From Acidovorax sp. T1 (GTDB lineage Bacteria > Pseudomonadota > Gammaproteobacteria > Burkholderiales > Burkholderiaceae_C): DNA of 64,000 bases. The translations under genes and the position numbers were made by a program. Numbering within the stretch: position 1 is the stretch's first letter; every line of letters begins with the position of its first letter. This document shows, piece after piece, positions 9,122 to 17,577 of this stretch. Location: assembly GCF_002176815.1 (NCBI RefSeq), contig NZ_CP021648.1, positions 3,046,001-3,110,000 on the forward strand, given 5' to 3'. Below the pieces are notes generated by a model, which did not search any database, was not told the DNA's origin, and saw nothing but the letters and a program-made list of their open reading frames with translations.

Positions 9122-10486
9122 ATGCCCCTCAAAGATCACTCCAGGTACTGGCTTCGCAAAAGCCGCACGATGGCCGTCAGCCTGCCTTTCGCCCTGCTGG
9201 CCGCACTGGTGCTCATTGGCATCAACGAAGCCGGACACATGCGCTCGCAAAAAGCCGTGGAAGAAATGAACGAGGGACAGCTGACCCGCAATGCAGTCAA
9301 CCGCCTGCTGCAAAGCATGCTCGACGCCGAAACCGGCCAGCGCGGTTACCTCCTGACCGGCAACGAAACCTATCTGGAGCCCTACGACAAGGCCGTTACC
9401 ACCGTGCATGCCAACCTGGACGAGTTGCGCAACCGGTACCTGAAGTCACCCGATGAGCTGCAACAGTTTGCCGACCTGTCACGCGAGGTCTCCCGCAAAC
9501 TGGCCGAGATGGAGCTGAGCCTGCGCCTGCGCCGGCAGGGCAACGAGGATGCATGGAAATTCATCCTCCATACCGACGTGGGCAAGGAGCACATGGAGTC
9601 GATCCGCAAGCAGGCCCACGCGCTGATTGATCGCAGCGCCCAGAAGGTGCAAGAGAGCCGCAGCCAAATTGTGCAGTCGCTGATGTTGTCGCGCATCGGC
9701 ATTGCCACCGTGACAGCCATTGGGTTGCTGGCGTTTTACATGTACTTGCGCCAGGCGCGCACTCTGCAAGAGGTCAACCAGCGCGAGCAGGAATTGCTGC
9801 AGCATGAACGCGAGCGGCTCGAAGGCCTGGTGCGAGAGCGCACGGCATCCTTGTCCGAGCTGGCCAGCCATCTGCAGCAGGTGCGCGAAGATGAGCGTGG
9901 CTACCTTGCACGCGAGCTGCACGACGAACTGGGGGCTTTGCTGACCGCCGCCAAACTCGACGTGGCCCGGCTCAAGTCCAAGATCGACCACCAGGCGCCC
10001 GACATTGCCGAGCGTCTCAAGCATCTGACCGATACGCTGAATAGCGGGATTGCCCTCAAACGCCGCATCATCGAAGACCTGCGCCCCTCCTCGCTGTCCA
10101 ACCTGGGGCTGACGGCGGCCCTCGAGATCCTGACCCGCGAACATGCCGAGGGTGCCGGAATCGAGGTCGAGACCAGCCTGGAGGCCGTGCAGCTGACGGA
10201 CGCCACCCAGTTGACGGTCTACCGGCTGGTGCAAGAGGCCCTCACCAACATCAGCAAGTACGCCAAGGCAAAGAAAGTGCTGGTCACCGTGCACAGCTAT
10301 CCCACCCACGTGACAGTGCAGGTGCGCGACGATGGCGAGGGATTCGACCCCGCTGCCGTGGGCCCTGCCTCGCACGGACTGGCCGGCATGCGCCACCGGG
10401 TGGAGGCCGCAGGCGGGCGACTGACCATCACCTCCGGCCCCGGCAACGGCACCCTGGTGTCGGCCGTCTTGCCCAAGCCGCACTGA
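9122..10486 (+). CDS. CHASE3-domain sensor histidine kinase (NarX/DesK-like)
   Basis: 454-residue inner-membrane kinase. TM1 is about 17-36, then a periplasmic CHASE3 domain (about 38-190, with ETGQRGYLLTGNETYLEPY) and TM2 around residues 195-215. A coiled coil leads to a HisKA_3 dimerisation helix with phospho-acceptor H267 (LARELHDELG), then HATPase_c with VQEALTNISKYAKA, RDDGEGF and HGLAGMRHR. HisKA_3 kinases usually pair with NarL-type regulators, matching the divergent neighbour. The ligand is unknown. No strong Shine-Dalgarno at ATG 9122; the next Met is residue 17. Confidence 0.92.
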   Translation: MPLKDHSRYWLRKSRTMAVSLPFALLAALVLIGINEAGHMRSQKAVEEMNEGQLTRNAVNRLLQSMLDAETGQRGYLLTGNETYLEPYDKAVTTVHANLDELRNRYLKSPDELQQFADLSREVSRKLAEMELSLRLRRQGNEDAWKFILHTDVGKEHMESIRKQAHALIDRSAQKVQESRSQIVQSLMLSRIGIATVTAIGLLAFYMYLRQARTLQEVNQREQELLQHERERLEGLVRERTASLSELASHLQQVREDERGYLARELHDELGALLTAAKLDVARLKSKIDHQAPDIAERLKHLTDTLNSGIALKRRIIEDLRPSSLSNLGLTAALEILTREHAEGAGIEVETSLEAVQLTDATQLTVYRLVQEALTNISKYAKAKKVLVTVHSYPTHVTVQVRDDGEGFDPAAVGPASHGLAGMRHRVEAAGGRLTITSGPGNGTLVSAVLPKPH

Positions 10487-10723
10487 GAGGCTGAGAGTCT
10501 TTTGCCTATGCCGGCCTGCATGCCCGTGTTCGGGGCACCGGTCTACGGGCGGGCCCTCCGCGCCATCGGCGGCGTCCTACACACCGGCCATCCCCGCGCT
10601 GACACGGGGCCGCGCCAACCACCGGCATCCGTGGCGGGCCGCACTGCCTACAGTACATCTCAGGCGCTCGAACTTCTGGCGCCACCCAACCGCCGGTCAC
10701 ACCGGCCCCAAATGGAGATGGAA

Positions 10724-10888
10724 ATGCTGCACTACGCCGTTGTCTTTCTTGTCATCGCACTCATCGCCGCCGTGTTCGGCTTTGGTGGTATTGCGGCAGG
10801 CGCCGTAGGCATTGCCAAGATCCTGTTCTTTGTGTTCGTGATCATGGCCATCGTGACCTTCGTGCTGGGCCTACTGAACAAGCGCTGA
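10724..10888 (+). CDS. DUF1328 (YtjA-like) small membrane protein
   Basis: 54 residues, two predicted transmembrane helices, typical of DUF1328 ([20 protein letters not shown] then [15 protein letters not shown]). Start chosen at ATG 10724, which has GGAG six bases upstream; in-frame ATGs at 10712 and 10718 would add only MEME. Function unknown. The family is often found with BON-domain and general-stress genes, as here. The 237-bp gap before it shows no other gene that I can support. Confidence 0.85.
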   Translation: MLHYAVVFLVIALIAAVFGFGGIAAGAVGIAKILFFVFVIMAIVTFVLGLLNKR

Positions 10889-10952
10889 TCCTGAACGCAT
10901 TGCCGCCCTTTTGCAGCCATTGCGCTCCCCCCATTTTTTCCGGAGAGAACCC

Positions 10953-11342
10953 ATGAATATCCAGTCCACCACCGACAAAGTTGCCAACGGCGCCCGCAAT
11001 ATCGCAGACAACGTGCTGCAAAGTGCCCAGGACGCCGTGCAGACTACACGCGACGTGGCCAATGGATCCCTGGACAAGGCCGCCACCAGCGTGCGCGAAC
11101 TGCGCCGCGAAGCCAGCCCCGTGATCGACGATCTGGCCACCCGCGCGCAAGACCTGGCCACACGCAGCATCGATTTCTGCGCAGACACCGGTGCCCGCGC
11201 TCGCCGCCAGGTGCAGCAGGCCGCCGACGCCACCACCCGCTACGTCGTACAACAACCGGGCAAGTCCGTTGCCATTGCCGCTGCCGCCGGCGCCGCTGTC
11301 ACGGCCGCCTTGCTGCTGCTGTCCCGCCGCCGCAATCCGTGA
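10953..11342 (+). CDS. YqjD/ElaB-like membrane-anchored protein
   Basis: 129 residues. Long amphipathic helix rich in Ala, Asp, Thr and Arg, followed by one C-terminal hydrophobic segment (about 100-122) and a basic RRR tail, the layout of the ElaB/YqjD/DUF883 group of stationary-phase, ribosome- or membrane-associated proteins. Similarity is by architecture and by the P-x-K-S lead into the TM segment rather than by a firm signature. GGAGAG lies upstream of ATG 10953. Part of the stress-like cluster with DUF1328 and BON genes. Confidence 0.7.
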   Translation: MNIQSTTDKVANGARNIADNVLQSAQDAVQTTRDVANGSLDKAATSVRELRREASPVIDDLATRAQDLATRSIDFCADTGARARRQVQQAADATTRYVVQQPGKSVAIAAAAGAAVTAALLLLSRRRNP

Positions 11343-11379
11343 TGAACGACGGAGCTTTCCGCCATATTGAAGGTGCCCC

Positions 11380-11526
11380 ATGCAAACGATCAGCCATCTG
11401 CCCTCTCATGGCTCCGCCATGACGCATGACGAAAACGCCTTGAAGACCACCAAACGCATGCTTAAAGGCATACTGGCCGATGAACAAGAGCATGCCGACG
11501 AACTCAAAGACTTGCTGAAAACCTAG
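11380..11526 (+). CDS. 48-residue ferritin-tail-like microprotein
   Basis: Short ORF with AAGGTG five bases before the ATG. The protein has an 18-residue variable start, then a helix NALKTTKRMLKGILADEQEH followed by ADELKDLLKT. That second half resembles the last helix of bacterioferritin and ferritin-like proteins, which end in a D-E-x-x-H-x-x-x-L pattern. No upstream part of a ferritin fold is present; the preceding gene is unrelated. It is either a true microprotein or a gene remnant. Spacing and a good ribosome site favour expression. Confidence 0.55.
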   Translation: MQTISHLPSHGSAMTHDENALKTTKRMLKGILADEQEHADELKDLLKT

Positions 11527-11636
11527 CGCGCCCGCTTTCAGCGCCACAACAGCCAGCCGGTTACGGAGGGTGCAATAAACCGGCAGACTGTGATTTTCCC
11601 TCGCACCCGCGTCCCAACTCTATGAAGGAATACACC

Positions 11637-11954
11637 ATGAAATACGCACGTGCCCTTGCCTTTGCCGCAGCTGCAGCCATTACCGTCGTTACCGCCACGG
11701 GCTGTGCCGTGGCGCGCAATCAGGAGTCTGTTGGCTCCTACATCGATGACGCCGGCATCACCACCTCCGTCAAGGCCAAGATGGCCGAAGACAAAACCGT
11801 TTCGGCAACCGCCATCAGCGTTGAAACGCTCAATGGCACGGTGCAGCTGTCGGGCTTTGCAAAGTCGCAGGCTGAGAAGGACCAGGCCGGAGCCATTGCG
11901 CGCAACACCAAGAACGTCAAGGAAGTGCGCAACAGCATCGTTGTACGCCCCTGA
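11637..11954 (+). CDS. BON-domain lipoprotein
   Basis: 105 residues. The signal peptide ends in VVTATGC, a plausible lipobox, giving a lipidated envelope protein. One BON domain follows (about 40-103, with SVKAKMAEDKTVSATAISVE and NGTVQLSGFAKSQAEKDQA), the fold of OsmY and Kbp that binds membranes or polymers. AAGGAA precedes ATG 11637; a longer start at 11622 would add five residues. Probably stress related. A very strong terminator lies about 60 bp downstream. Confidence 0.88.
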   Translation: MKYARALAFAAAAAITVVTATGCAVARNQESVGSYIDDAGITTSVKAKMAEDKTVSATAISVETLNGTVQLSGFAKSQAEKDQAGAIARNTKNVKEVRNSIVVRP

Positions 11955-12012
11955 GCGTTCAGGCCTGACGCTGTCGATCACGGCGCACGCCGTGCGCCAG
12001 CGACGTGGCTGA

Positions 12013-12060
12013 AAAAGGGCACAAGCGCCGGACCCGCTGGTCTGGCGCTTGTGCCCTTTT
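12013..12060. terminator. 17-bp perfect-stem terminator
   Basis: AAAAGGGCACAAGCGCC (12013-12029) pairs perfectly with its complement at 12044-12060, with a 14-nt loop and A and T runs at the ends, so it can work in both directions. A second small hairpin (GGCGCAC/GTGCGCC, 3-nt loop) lies at 11982-11998. Confidence 0.85.
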
Positions 12061-12129
12061 CCACTGGCCGCCACGCTTTCTCACCTTTGCCCGCGGTGCA
12101 CCCCACCGCAGGAGTTATGCTGCAACACC

Positions 12130-13212
12130 ATGCGGGTATTCAATTGCGACCATTGCGGTCACCTCGTTTTTTTTGACAGCGTGCAATGCCTGCACTGCGG
12201 CAGCACGCTCGCCTTTGTGCCCGAGCTGCTGGCCATGGCGGCGCTGGCCCCGGCCCCGCAAGACGGGCCGGACCTGTGGCGCCGGATGGGGCAGCGCGGC
12301 AGTGCCGACTACAGCGGGCGGCTCTATCGCATGTGCGGCAACCACACCGCCTATGACGCCTGCAATTTTGCTGTGCCGGCCAACGATTTCTCACCGCTGT
12401 GCGCATCGTGCCGCCAGACGCGCGTGCTGCCCGACCTCTCCGAGCCCGCCAACCTGGGCCGCTGGAAGCAAATCGAATCGGCCAAGCGCCAGCTTTTCTA
12501 CACCCTCGCCCGCCTGGGGCTGGAACCCGCGCCGGGCCGGTTCGGGCCGGTGTTCGAGTTTCTGGCCGACTGGCCCGGCGGCCCGCCCATCCTCACGGGC
12601 CACCACGGCGGCACCATCACCCTCAACGTGGCCGAGGCCGACGATGGCGAGCGCGCGCAGCGGCGCGTGGCGCTGGGCGAGCCCTACCGCACGCTGATCG
12701 GCCACCTGCGCCACGAATCGGGCCACTTCTACTGGGACCAGCTGGTGCGCGACGGCCATTGCCTGGAGGCATTTCGCAGCCTGTTTGGCGATGAGCGCCA
12801 GGACTACGCCAGCGCCTTGAGCGCCCACTACGCCAAAGGCAACGACCTGGGCGACTGGCGCCAGCACCATGTCAGCAGCTACGCGGCCGCCCACCCATGG
12901 GAAGACTGGGCCGAAACCTGGGCCCACTACCTGCACATGGTCGATTTGCTCGAAACCGCCGCCAGCTACCAGGCCAGCATGACCGTGCCCGACCCACATG
13001 CAGCCCAACGCTACCAGGTCACCGACCCCTTCGCAGACCCGCGCCCGCCGTTCGACGACATGGTGCGCCAATGGGTGCCCCTGACCCTGATGCTCAACAG
13101 CCTGAACCGTAGCCTGGGGCAAAGCGACGCCTACCCGTTTGCGCTCTCGTCGGGCGCCATGCGCAAGCTGCGCTTTGTGCACGACATGCTGGTGCCGCCG
13201 CCCGCAGGGTAA
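12130..13212 (+). CDS. putative zinc-binding metallopeptidase (DUF2248 type)
   Basis: 360 residues. The N-terminal zinc ribbon has two CxxC pairs (CDHC and CLHC) and is followed by a further Cys cluster (CGN...CNF...LCASC). The gluzincin-like motif H195-E-S-G-H199 (RHESGHFYW) is in the middle, with WEDWAETWAHYLHM downstream, probably holding the third ligand. This layout matches the putative zinc-binding metallopeptidase family. Substrate unknown. ATG 12130 is the first good in-frame start, although GGAG at 12111 is rather far. Ends 22 bp from the convergent coaD. Confidence 0.85.
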   Translation: MRVFNCDHCGHLVFFDSVQCLHCGSTLAFVPELLAMAALAPAPQDGPDLWRRMGQRGSADYSGRLYRMCGNHTAYDACNFAVPANDFSPLCASCRQTRVLPDLSEPANLGRWKQIESAKRQLFYTLARLGLEPAPGRFGPVFEFLADWPGGPPILTGHHGGTITLNVAEADDGERAQRRVALGEPYRTLIGHLRHESGHFYWDQLVRDGHCLEAFRSLFGDERQDYASALSAHYAKGNDLGDWRQHHVSSYAAAHPWEDWAETWAHYLHMVDLLETAASYQASMTVPDPHAAQRYQVTDPFADPRPPFDDMVRQWVPLTLMLNSLNRSLGQSDAYPFALSSGAMRKLRFVHDMLVPPPAG

Positions 13213-13234
13213 GAACGTGTTTGCGATCTTAGGC

Positions 13235-13735
13235 TCAAGCCGCCGCTGCACGCTGCAGCTTGCGCATCAGGCGCGCGTGCACCACGGGCGAGACGAACTG
13301 CGCGACGTCGCCGCCCAGCGTGGCGATTTCGCGCACCAGCGTGCTGCTGATGAACTGGTGCTGGCTGCTGGGTGTGAGGAACACCGTCTCGATGTGCGGC
13401 ACCAGCGCGCGGTTCATGCCGGCCAGCTGGAATTCGTAGTCGAAATCGGTGCCCGAGCGCAGGCCGCGCAGCATGGCCGTGCCGCCGCGCGCAGCGGTGA
13501 ACTCGGTCACCAGGCCATCGAAGGGCTCGACGCTCACCTGCGGGCAGTCGCGCAGCGCCTCGCGCGCCATGTCCATGCGCTCGTCCAGGCTGAACAGGGT
13601 CTTCTTGTGGTGGGCCATGGCCACGGCCACGATCACCCGGTCGAACAGTTGCGCCGCGCGGCGCACCAGATCTTCATGCCCCAGGGTGATGGGGTCGAAA
13701 GTTCCGGGGTAGATGGCGAGCACGTTGTGGGCCAT
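13235..13735 (-). CDS. coaD: phosphopantetheine adenylyltransferase
   Basis: 166-residue enzyme transferring AMP to 4'-phosphopantetheine in CoA synthesis. The nucleotidyltransferase motif YPGTFDPITLGHEDL and the C-terminal ISSTLVREIA are diagnostic. Start at ATG 13735 (MAHNVLAIYPGTFDP); a start at 13801 would add a 22-residue non-family extension. Downstream of rsmD, as in most Burkholderiales, with 223 bp and a repeat copy in between. Confidence 0.97.
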   Translation of the reverse strand: MAHNVLAIYPGTFDPITLGHEDLVRRAAQLFDRVIVAVAMAHHKKTLFSLDERMDMAREALRDCPQVSVEPFDGLVTEFTAARGGTAMLRGLRSGTDFDYEFQLAGMNRALVPHIETVFLTPSSQHQFISSTLVREIATLGGDVAQFVSPVVHARLMRKLQRAAAA

Positions 13736-13891
13736 GGGCTGGGGTCTCTTGATGGGCGGTTGGGCATATTGGCCCCGGCTCGTGGACATCGTGGTCGCCA
13801 CCGGGGCCTGCCGGGCCGCGTGGCCGCATTATGCAGTGCAAGGCCGCCACCAATGAAGGCAGGGCCCGCACCCCCCATTTTTATGAAAAAT

Positions 13892-13941
13892 GCGGCTCTA
13901 GCGCTTACCCCATAAGCGCCACACGCTATATATTCAATAGC
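13892..13941 (+). repeat. AGCGCTT palindromic repeat, copy 4
   Basis: GCGGCTCTAGCGCTTA, loop, ATAAGCGCC, then ACGCTATATATTCAATAGCA. Lies between the rsmD stop and the coaD start. Confidence 0.85.
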
Positions 13942-13958
13942 AAATCAGCGCGGCCATG

Positions 13959-14675
13959 TCAGGCTGTCGTGCGCCGCTGGAGCAAATGCGCATGCACCGC
14001 GCCGGCCTTCAGGTGGCGGTGCACGGCCAGTCCGAACGGGGCCAGCGCCTCGTCGGTCCAGGCCAACGGCGCCTCCAGATACACAGAGCCGTCTGCCGCC
14101 ACAGCCTTGGCTGCGGCCTGCAGGGCGGGCTCGAACAAGGCGCTGCCAAACGGCGGGTCGAGCAGCACCAAGTGCAGGCTGCCAGGGGCCGCGTGCTGCA
14201 GGGCTGCAATGCCATCACCGCGCTGCACGCGCACGGCGGTGGCCGCCAGGCGTTGCTGCAGTTTGTGCAACTGGGCCACCAGGGCGGCGTCGTTTTCGAC
14301 CAGTTGCACGGCAGCGGCGCCGCGCGAAGCGGCCTCCAGCCCCAGCGCGCCAGTGCCGGCAAACGCATCCAGGCAATGCCAGCCGGTGAGGTCCTGGCCC
14401 AGCCAGTTGAACAGGGTTTCGCGCACGCGGTCGGGCGTGGGGCGCAGGCCGGGGCGCTGGGCCACGGGCAGGCGCGTGCGCTTCCACTGGCCGCCGATGA
14501 TGCGGATTTCGCCCGCGGCCTTGGGGGTGGCGTCTTTTTTGGCGCCGTTCTTGGCGGGGCTCTTGACGGGGCTCGTGGCCTCTTTGGCGTGGGGCTCTGC
14601 CGCAGGGGCGTTCCTGGCGGGGCGGGCCAGGCGGCCGCCGGGCAGGGATTCAAGGCGCAAGTTGGAACGGCTCAT
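13959..14675 (-). CDS. rsmD: 16S rRNA (guanine966-N2)-methyltransferase
   Basis: 238 residues. SAM-dependent methylation of G966 in 16S rRNA. The motif-I segment LDAFAGTGALGLEAASRG and the catalytic LVLLDPPFG are clear. It carries a roughly 55-residue N-terminal extension rich in Lys, Ala and Pro before the core IRIIGGQWKRTRLPV, longer than the E. coli enzyme. Its ATG overlaps the stop of the upstream M16 gene (ATGA), so the two are translationally coupled. Confidence 0.95.
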   Translation of the reverse strand: MSRSNLRLESLPGGRLARPARNAPAAEPHAKEATSPVKSPAKNGAKKDATPKAAGEIRIIGGQWKRTRLPVAQRPGLRPTPDRVRETLFNWLGQDLTGWHCLDAFAGTGALGLEAASRGAAAVQLVENDAALVAQLHKLQQRLAATAVRVQRGDGIAALQHAAPGSLHLVLLDPPFGSALFEPALQAAAKAVAADGSVYLEAPLAWTDEALAPFGLAVHRHLKAGAVHAHLLQRRTTA

Positions 14676-16045
14676 GACTGGCCTCCCACGATCACGGTGA
14701 CCATGCGCTCGGGCTGCAGCTTGCGCGCCATGGCGGCGCGGATGTCCGCCACGGTGAGCGCCTCAACCCGCGCCGTCCAGTGGTCCAGGTAGTCGAGCGG
14801 CAACCCGTTCCAGGCGATGTTGGCCACGTTGCCCAGCAACTTGCGATTGCTGTCGATGCGCAGCGCAAAGCCGCCGATCAGGTTGTCCTTGGCGGCGCGC
14901 AGCTCGGCCTCGGTGGGGCCTTCGCGCACAAAGCGGGCCAGCACGTCGCGCGAGACCTGCACGGCTTGCGCAGCCTGGTCGGGCCGGGTTTGCAGGCCAA
15001 TGGTGAAGGCGCCTGCATGCAGGCCGGGCGCAAAGCCGCTGTACACGCTGTAGCTGAGGCCGCGCTTTTCGCGCACCTCGTTGGTCAGGCGCGCGGTGAA
15101 GCCGCCGCCGCCCAGGATGTGGTTGCCCACCAGCAGCGCCAGAAAGTCGGGGTCGCGGCGCGCAAAGCCCGGCTGGCCGATCAGCACATGGGCCTGGGCC
15201 GAGGCAAAGGGGATGCGCTGCTCGGCCGGCGCGGCCAGCGCCGCCACTTCGGGCACGGCCGGCAGCGGGGCGCATTCGGCCGCCGTGCGCGCCGGCAGGC
15301 GCGACAGCAGCGTTGCCACCAGCGTCTGCGCCTGGGCGCGGTTGACGGCGCCCACGATGCTCACGCGGGCGCGGCAGGCGGCAATGCTGCGCGCATGAAA
15401 GGCCTGCATGTCGGCCACGTCAATGCGCGCCAGCGTGTCTTCGGTGGCCCGCAAGCCGTAGGGGTGGCTGCCATACACCGCAGTGGCAAAGGCCTCGCCC
15501 GCCACGGTGGCGGGGCGGGTGCGCGATTCCTTGATGCTGGCGCTCCAGCGGGCGCGCTCGCGCTGCCAAATGTCGGCCGGCCAGCTGGGCTCACCCATCT
15601 GGCGCGCGGCCAGCAGCGCGGCGCGTTGCAGCAGCGCAGGGTCGGTCAGGGAGCGCAGCGAAAAATGCAGCGCATCGCTGCCGGCGCTGGCATCGAAGCT
15701 GGCGCCCAGGTCGGCCCAGGCCTCGCCCAGCGCGTTTTCGTCGAGCGCCGGCGCAGCGCCCTCGCCCGCCCCAGCGGCAGGCATGGCCAGCACGCCCTTG
15801 GAGGCCATCGAGGCCACGGCACTGGCCAGGCCGGCCTGTTCGGCCGGGTCACGGCGGCTGCCGGCATCAAAGTCGATCTGCACGTCCACCATGGGGATGA
15901 CGGGGCTTTCCACCAGCCAGACCTGGGCGCCGTTGGCTTCGGTCCAGTGCTGGATGGGCAGCAGCGCCCAGGCAGGATTGGCACCCAACAGGGCTCCAGC
16001 GCTTACCAGTAAAGCGCTGGCAGCTATTTTTTTCATAGTAATCAT
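14672..16045 (-). CDS. M16 peptidase homologue, non-catalytic type
   Basis: 457 residues with a signal peptide (MITMKKIAASALLVSAGALL, likely cut near A26). Two M16 halves are recognisable: the C-terminal part holds the R/Y segment EVREKRGLSYSVYSGFAPG. The HxxEH zinc motif expected near the N-terminus is absent (QAGLASAVASMASKG in its place), so this is the inactive partner of the active M16 protein encoded just upstream. Start 16045 has GAGG seven bases before it. The signal-peptide core (residues about 6-19) is encoded by a copy of the palindromic repeat. Confidence 0.9.
   Translation of the reverse strand: MITMKKIAASALLVSAGALLGANPAWALLPIQHWTEANGAQVWLVESPVIPMVDVQIDFDAGSRRDPAEQAGLASAVASMASKGVLAMPAAGAGEGAAPALDENALGEAWADLGASFDASAGSDALHFSLRSLTDPALLQRAALLAARQMGEPSWPADIWQRERARWSASIKESRTRPATVAGEAFATAVYGSHPYGLRATEDTLARIDVADMQAFHARSIAACRARVSIVGAVNRAQAQTLVATLLSRLPARTAAECAPLPAVPEVAALAAPAEQRIPFASAQAHVLIGQPGFARRDPDFLALLVGNHILGGGGFTARLTNEVREKRGLSYSVYSGFAPGLHAGAFTIGLQTRPDQAAQAVQVSRDVLARFVREGPTEAELRAAKDNLIGGFALRIDSNRKLLGNVANIAWNGLPLDYLDHWTARVEALTVADIRAAMARKLQPERMVTVIVGGQS
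15991..16030 (+). repeat. AGCGCTT palindromic repeat, copy 5 (inside a signal peptide)
   Basis: GGCTCCAGCGCTTA, loop, TAAAGCGCTGGCAGCTAT. Fully inside the coding region of the inactive M16 peptidase, where it encodes about residues 6-19 (IAASALLVSAGAL). Confidence 0.85.
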
Positions 16046-16067
16046 GCAATGCCTCGGGGGTGCGGGT

Positions 16068-17549
16068 TCAGTGGCGCGTGGCGCCGGCGGCCGGTGCGGG
16101 GCGTGCGGGCTTGGCATCGAGCGGCTGCGGCAGCAGCGTGGCCACCGTGAGCTGGTCGTCGCCAAAATACCGGGCCGCCACCTGCTGCACCTGCTCGGGC
16201 GTGACGGTGCGCAGCAGGGCCAGCAGGCGCTCTTCGGCATCCAGCGGCAGGCCCTGCACCCAGTTGCTGCCCAGGTCCTGGGCCTGCCCGTGCACCGAGT
16301 CGCGCTGGTACACGGTCGAGGCGATCCATTGGGTTTTGACGCGTGACAGCTCGGCTTCGCTCACGCCCTCGCGGGCCACGCGGGCCACTTCGGCGCGCAG
16401 GGCGTCTTCGACCTGCTGCGCCGTCTTGCCCTCGGCGGGCACACCGCTGAGCAAAAACAGGCTGGGGCCGCGCCCCATCACCATGGCCGAGCTGCCGGCG
16501 CTGTCGGCCACGCGCTGCGGGCCCTGGCTCAGGGCGCGCTCCAGGCGTGCACCGTCGTAGCCGCTGAACACGGCCGACAGCACCATCAGCGCCAGCGCAT
16601 CGCGGTCGCCGTCGGTGAGCGAATCGACCCGCTCCATGCTGGGCACGCGAAACGCCAGGGCCACATAGGCCTGCTCGGCCGGGGCCTTGACGGCAATGCG
16701 GCGCAGGCCCTGCTGGGCGGGCTCGGCGCGCGGCTTGCGCGCGGGCACGGCGCGGGCCGGCAGGCGGCCATAGTATTTTTCGGCCAGTGCGCGCACCTGG
16801 GCCACATCCACGTCGCCGGCCACCACCACCGCTGCGTTGCCGGGCACATACCAGCGGCGGTGGAAATGGCGCACGTCCTCGGGCGTCATGGCGTCAAGGT
16901 CGCTCATCCAGCCCACCACCGGACGGCGGTAGGGCGAGGCCAGGTAGGTGGCGGCAAAAAGCTGCTCAGCCAGCACGGCGCGGGGCTGGTCTTCGGTGCG
17001 CATGCGGCGCTCTTCCTTGACCACCTCGATTTCCTTCTTGAACTCGGCGTCGGGCCACTGGTTGTGGGCAAAGCGGTCGGCCTCCAGGCGCATCACGTCT
17101 TCGAGCCGGCTGGCCGGAATCTGCTGGTAGTAGCCCGTGTAGTCGCGGCTGGTGAAGGCGTTCTCCTGGCCGCCCAGGGCCGCCACGCGGCGCGAAAACT
17201 CGCCCGGCGGCACGGTCTTGCTGCCCTTGAACATCATGTGTTCGAGCACATGGGCCACGCCCGAGGTGCCATCGACCTCGTCCATGGAGCCCACGCGCAG
17301 CCACACCATGTGCATCGCCGTGGGCGCGCGCCGGTCGGGCTGCACGATCAGCCGCATGCCGTTGGACAGCGTGAATTGCCGCGCCCCCGATGCCGTGGCA
17401 GCCTGCGCAGGCAGGGCCGCCGACGGGTTCACGGAGCGGGGTGCGGAAGGGGGGGCAAAAGGGGTTGCGGAAAGGGTTGCGGAAGCAGGGGATTGCGCCC
17501 CGGCACTCAGGCAGGCCAGCAGGCCCAGAAGGGTGAAAGCACGTTTCAT
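16068..17549 (-). CDS. M16 zinc peptidase, catalytic subunit
   Basis: 493 residues with a Sec signal peptide and a low-complexity Ser/Ala/Pro stretch (about 20-55). The inverted zinc motif H100-V-L-E-H104 and the downstream glutamate in KKEIEVVKEERRMR mark an active M16 protease of the PqqL/YMXG class, probably periplasmic. It is first in the order M16(active)-M16(inactive)-rsmD-coaD; the two M16 proteins probably form a heterodimer like the mitochondrial processing peptidase. Its start is 28 bp from the divergent ftsY start. No clear Shine-Dalgarno. Confidence 0.93.
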   Translation of the reverse strand: MKRAFTLLGLLACLSAGAQSPASATLSATPFAPPSAPRSVNPSAALPAQAATASGARQFTLSNGMRLIVQPDRRAPTAMHMVWLRVGSMDEVDGTSGVAHVLEHMMFKGSKTVPPGEFSRRVAALGGQENAFTSRDYTGYYQQIPASRLEDVMRLEADRFAHNQWPDAEFKKEIEVVKEERRMRTEDQPRAVLAEQLFAATYLASPYRRPVVGWMSDLDAMTPEDVRHFHRRWYVPGNAAVVVAGDVDVAQVRALAEKYYGRLPARAVPARKPRAEPAQQGLRRIAVKAPAEQAYVALAFRVPSMERVDSLTDGDRDALALMVLSAVFSGYDGARLERALSQGPQRVADSAGSSAMVMGRGPSLFLLSGVPAEGKTAQQVEDALRAEVARVAREGVSEAELSRVKTQWIASTVYQRDSVHGQAQDLGSNWVQGLPLDAEERLLALLRTVTPEQVQQVAARYFGDDQLTVATLLPQPLDAKPARPAPAAGATRH

Positions 17550-17577
17550 AGAATGGAGTGATTCTAAGTACCTGCCA

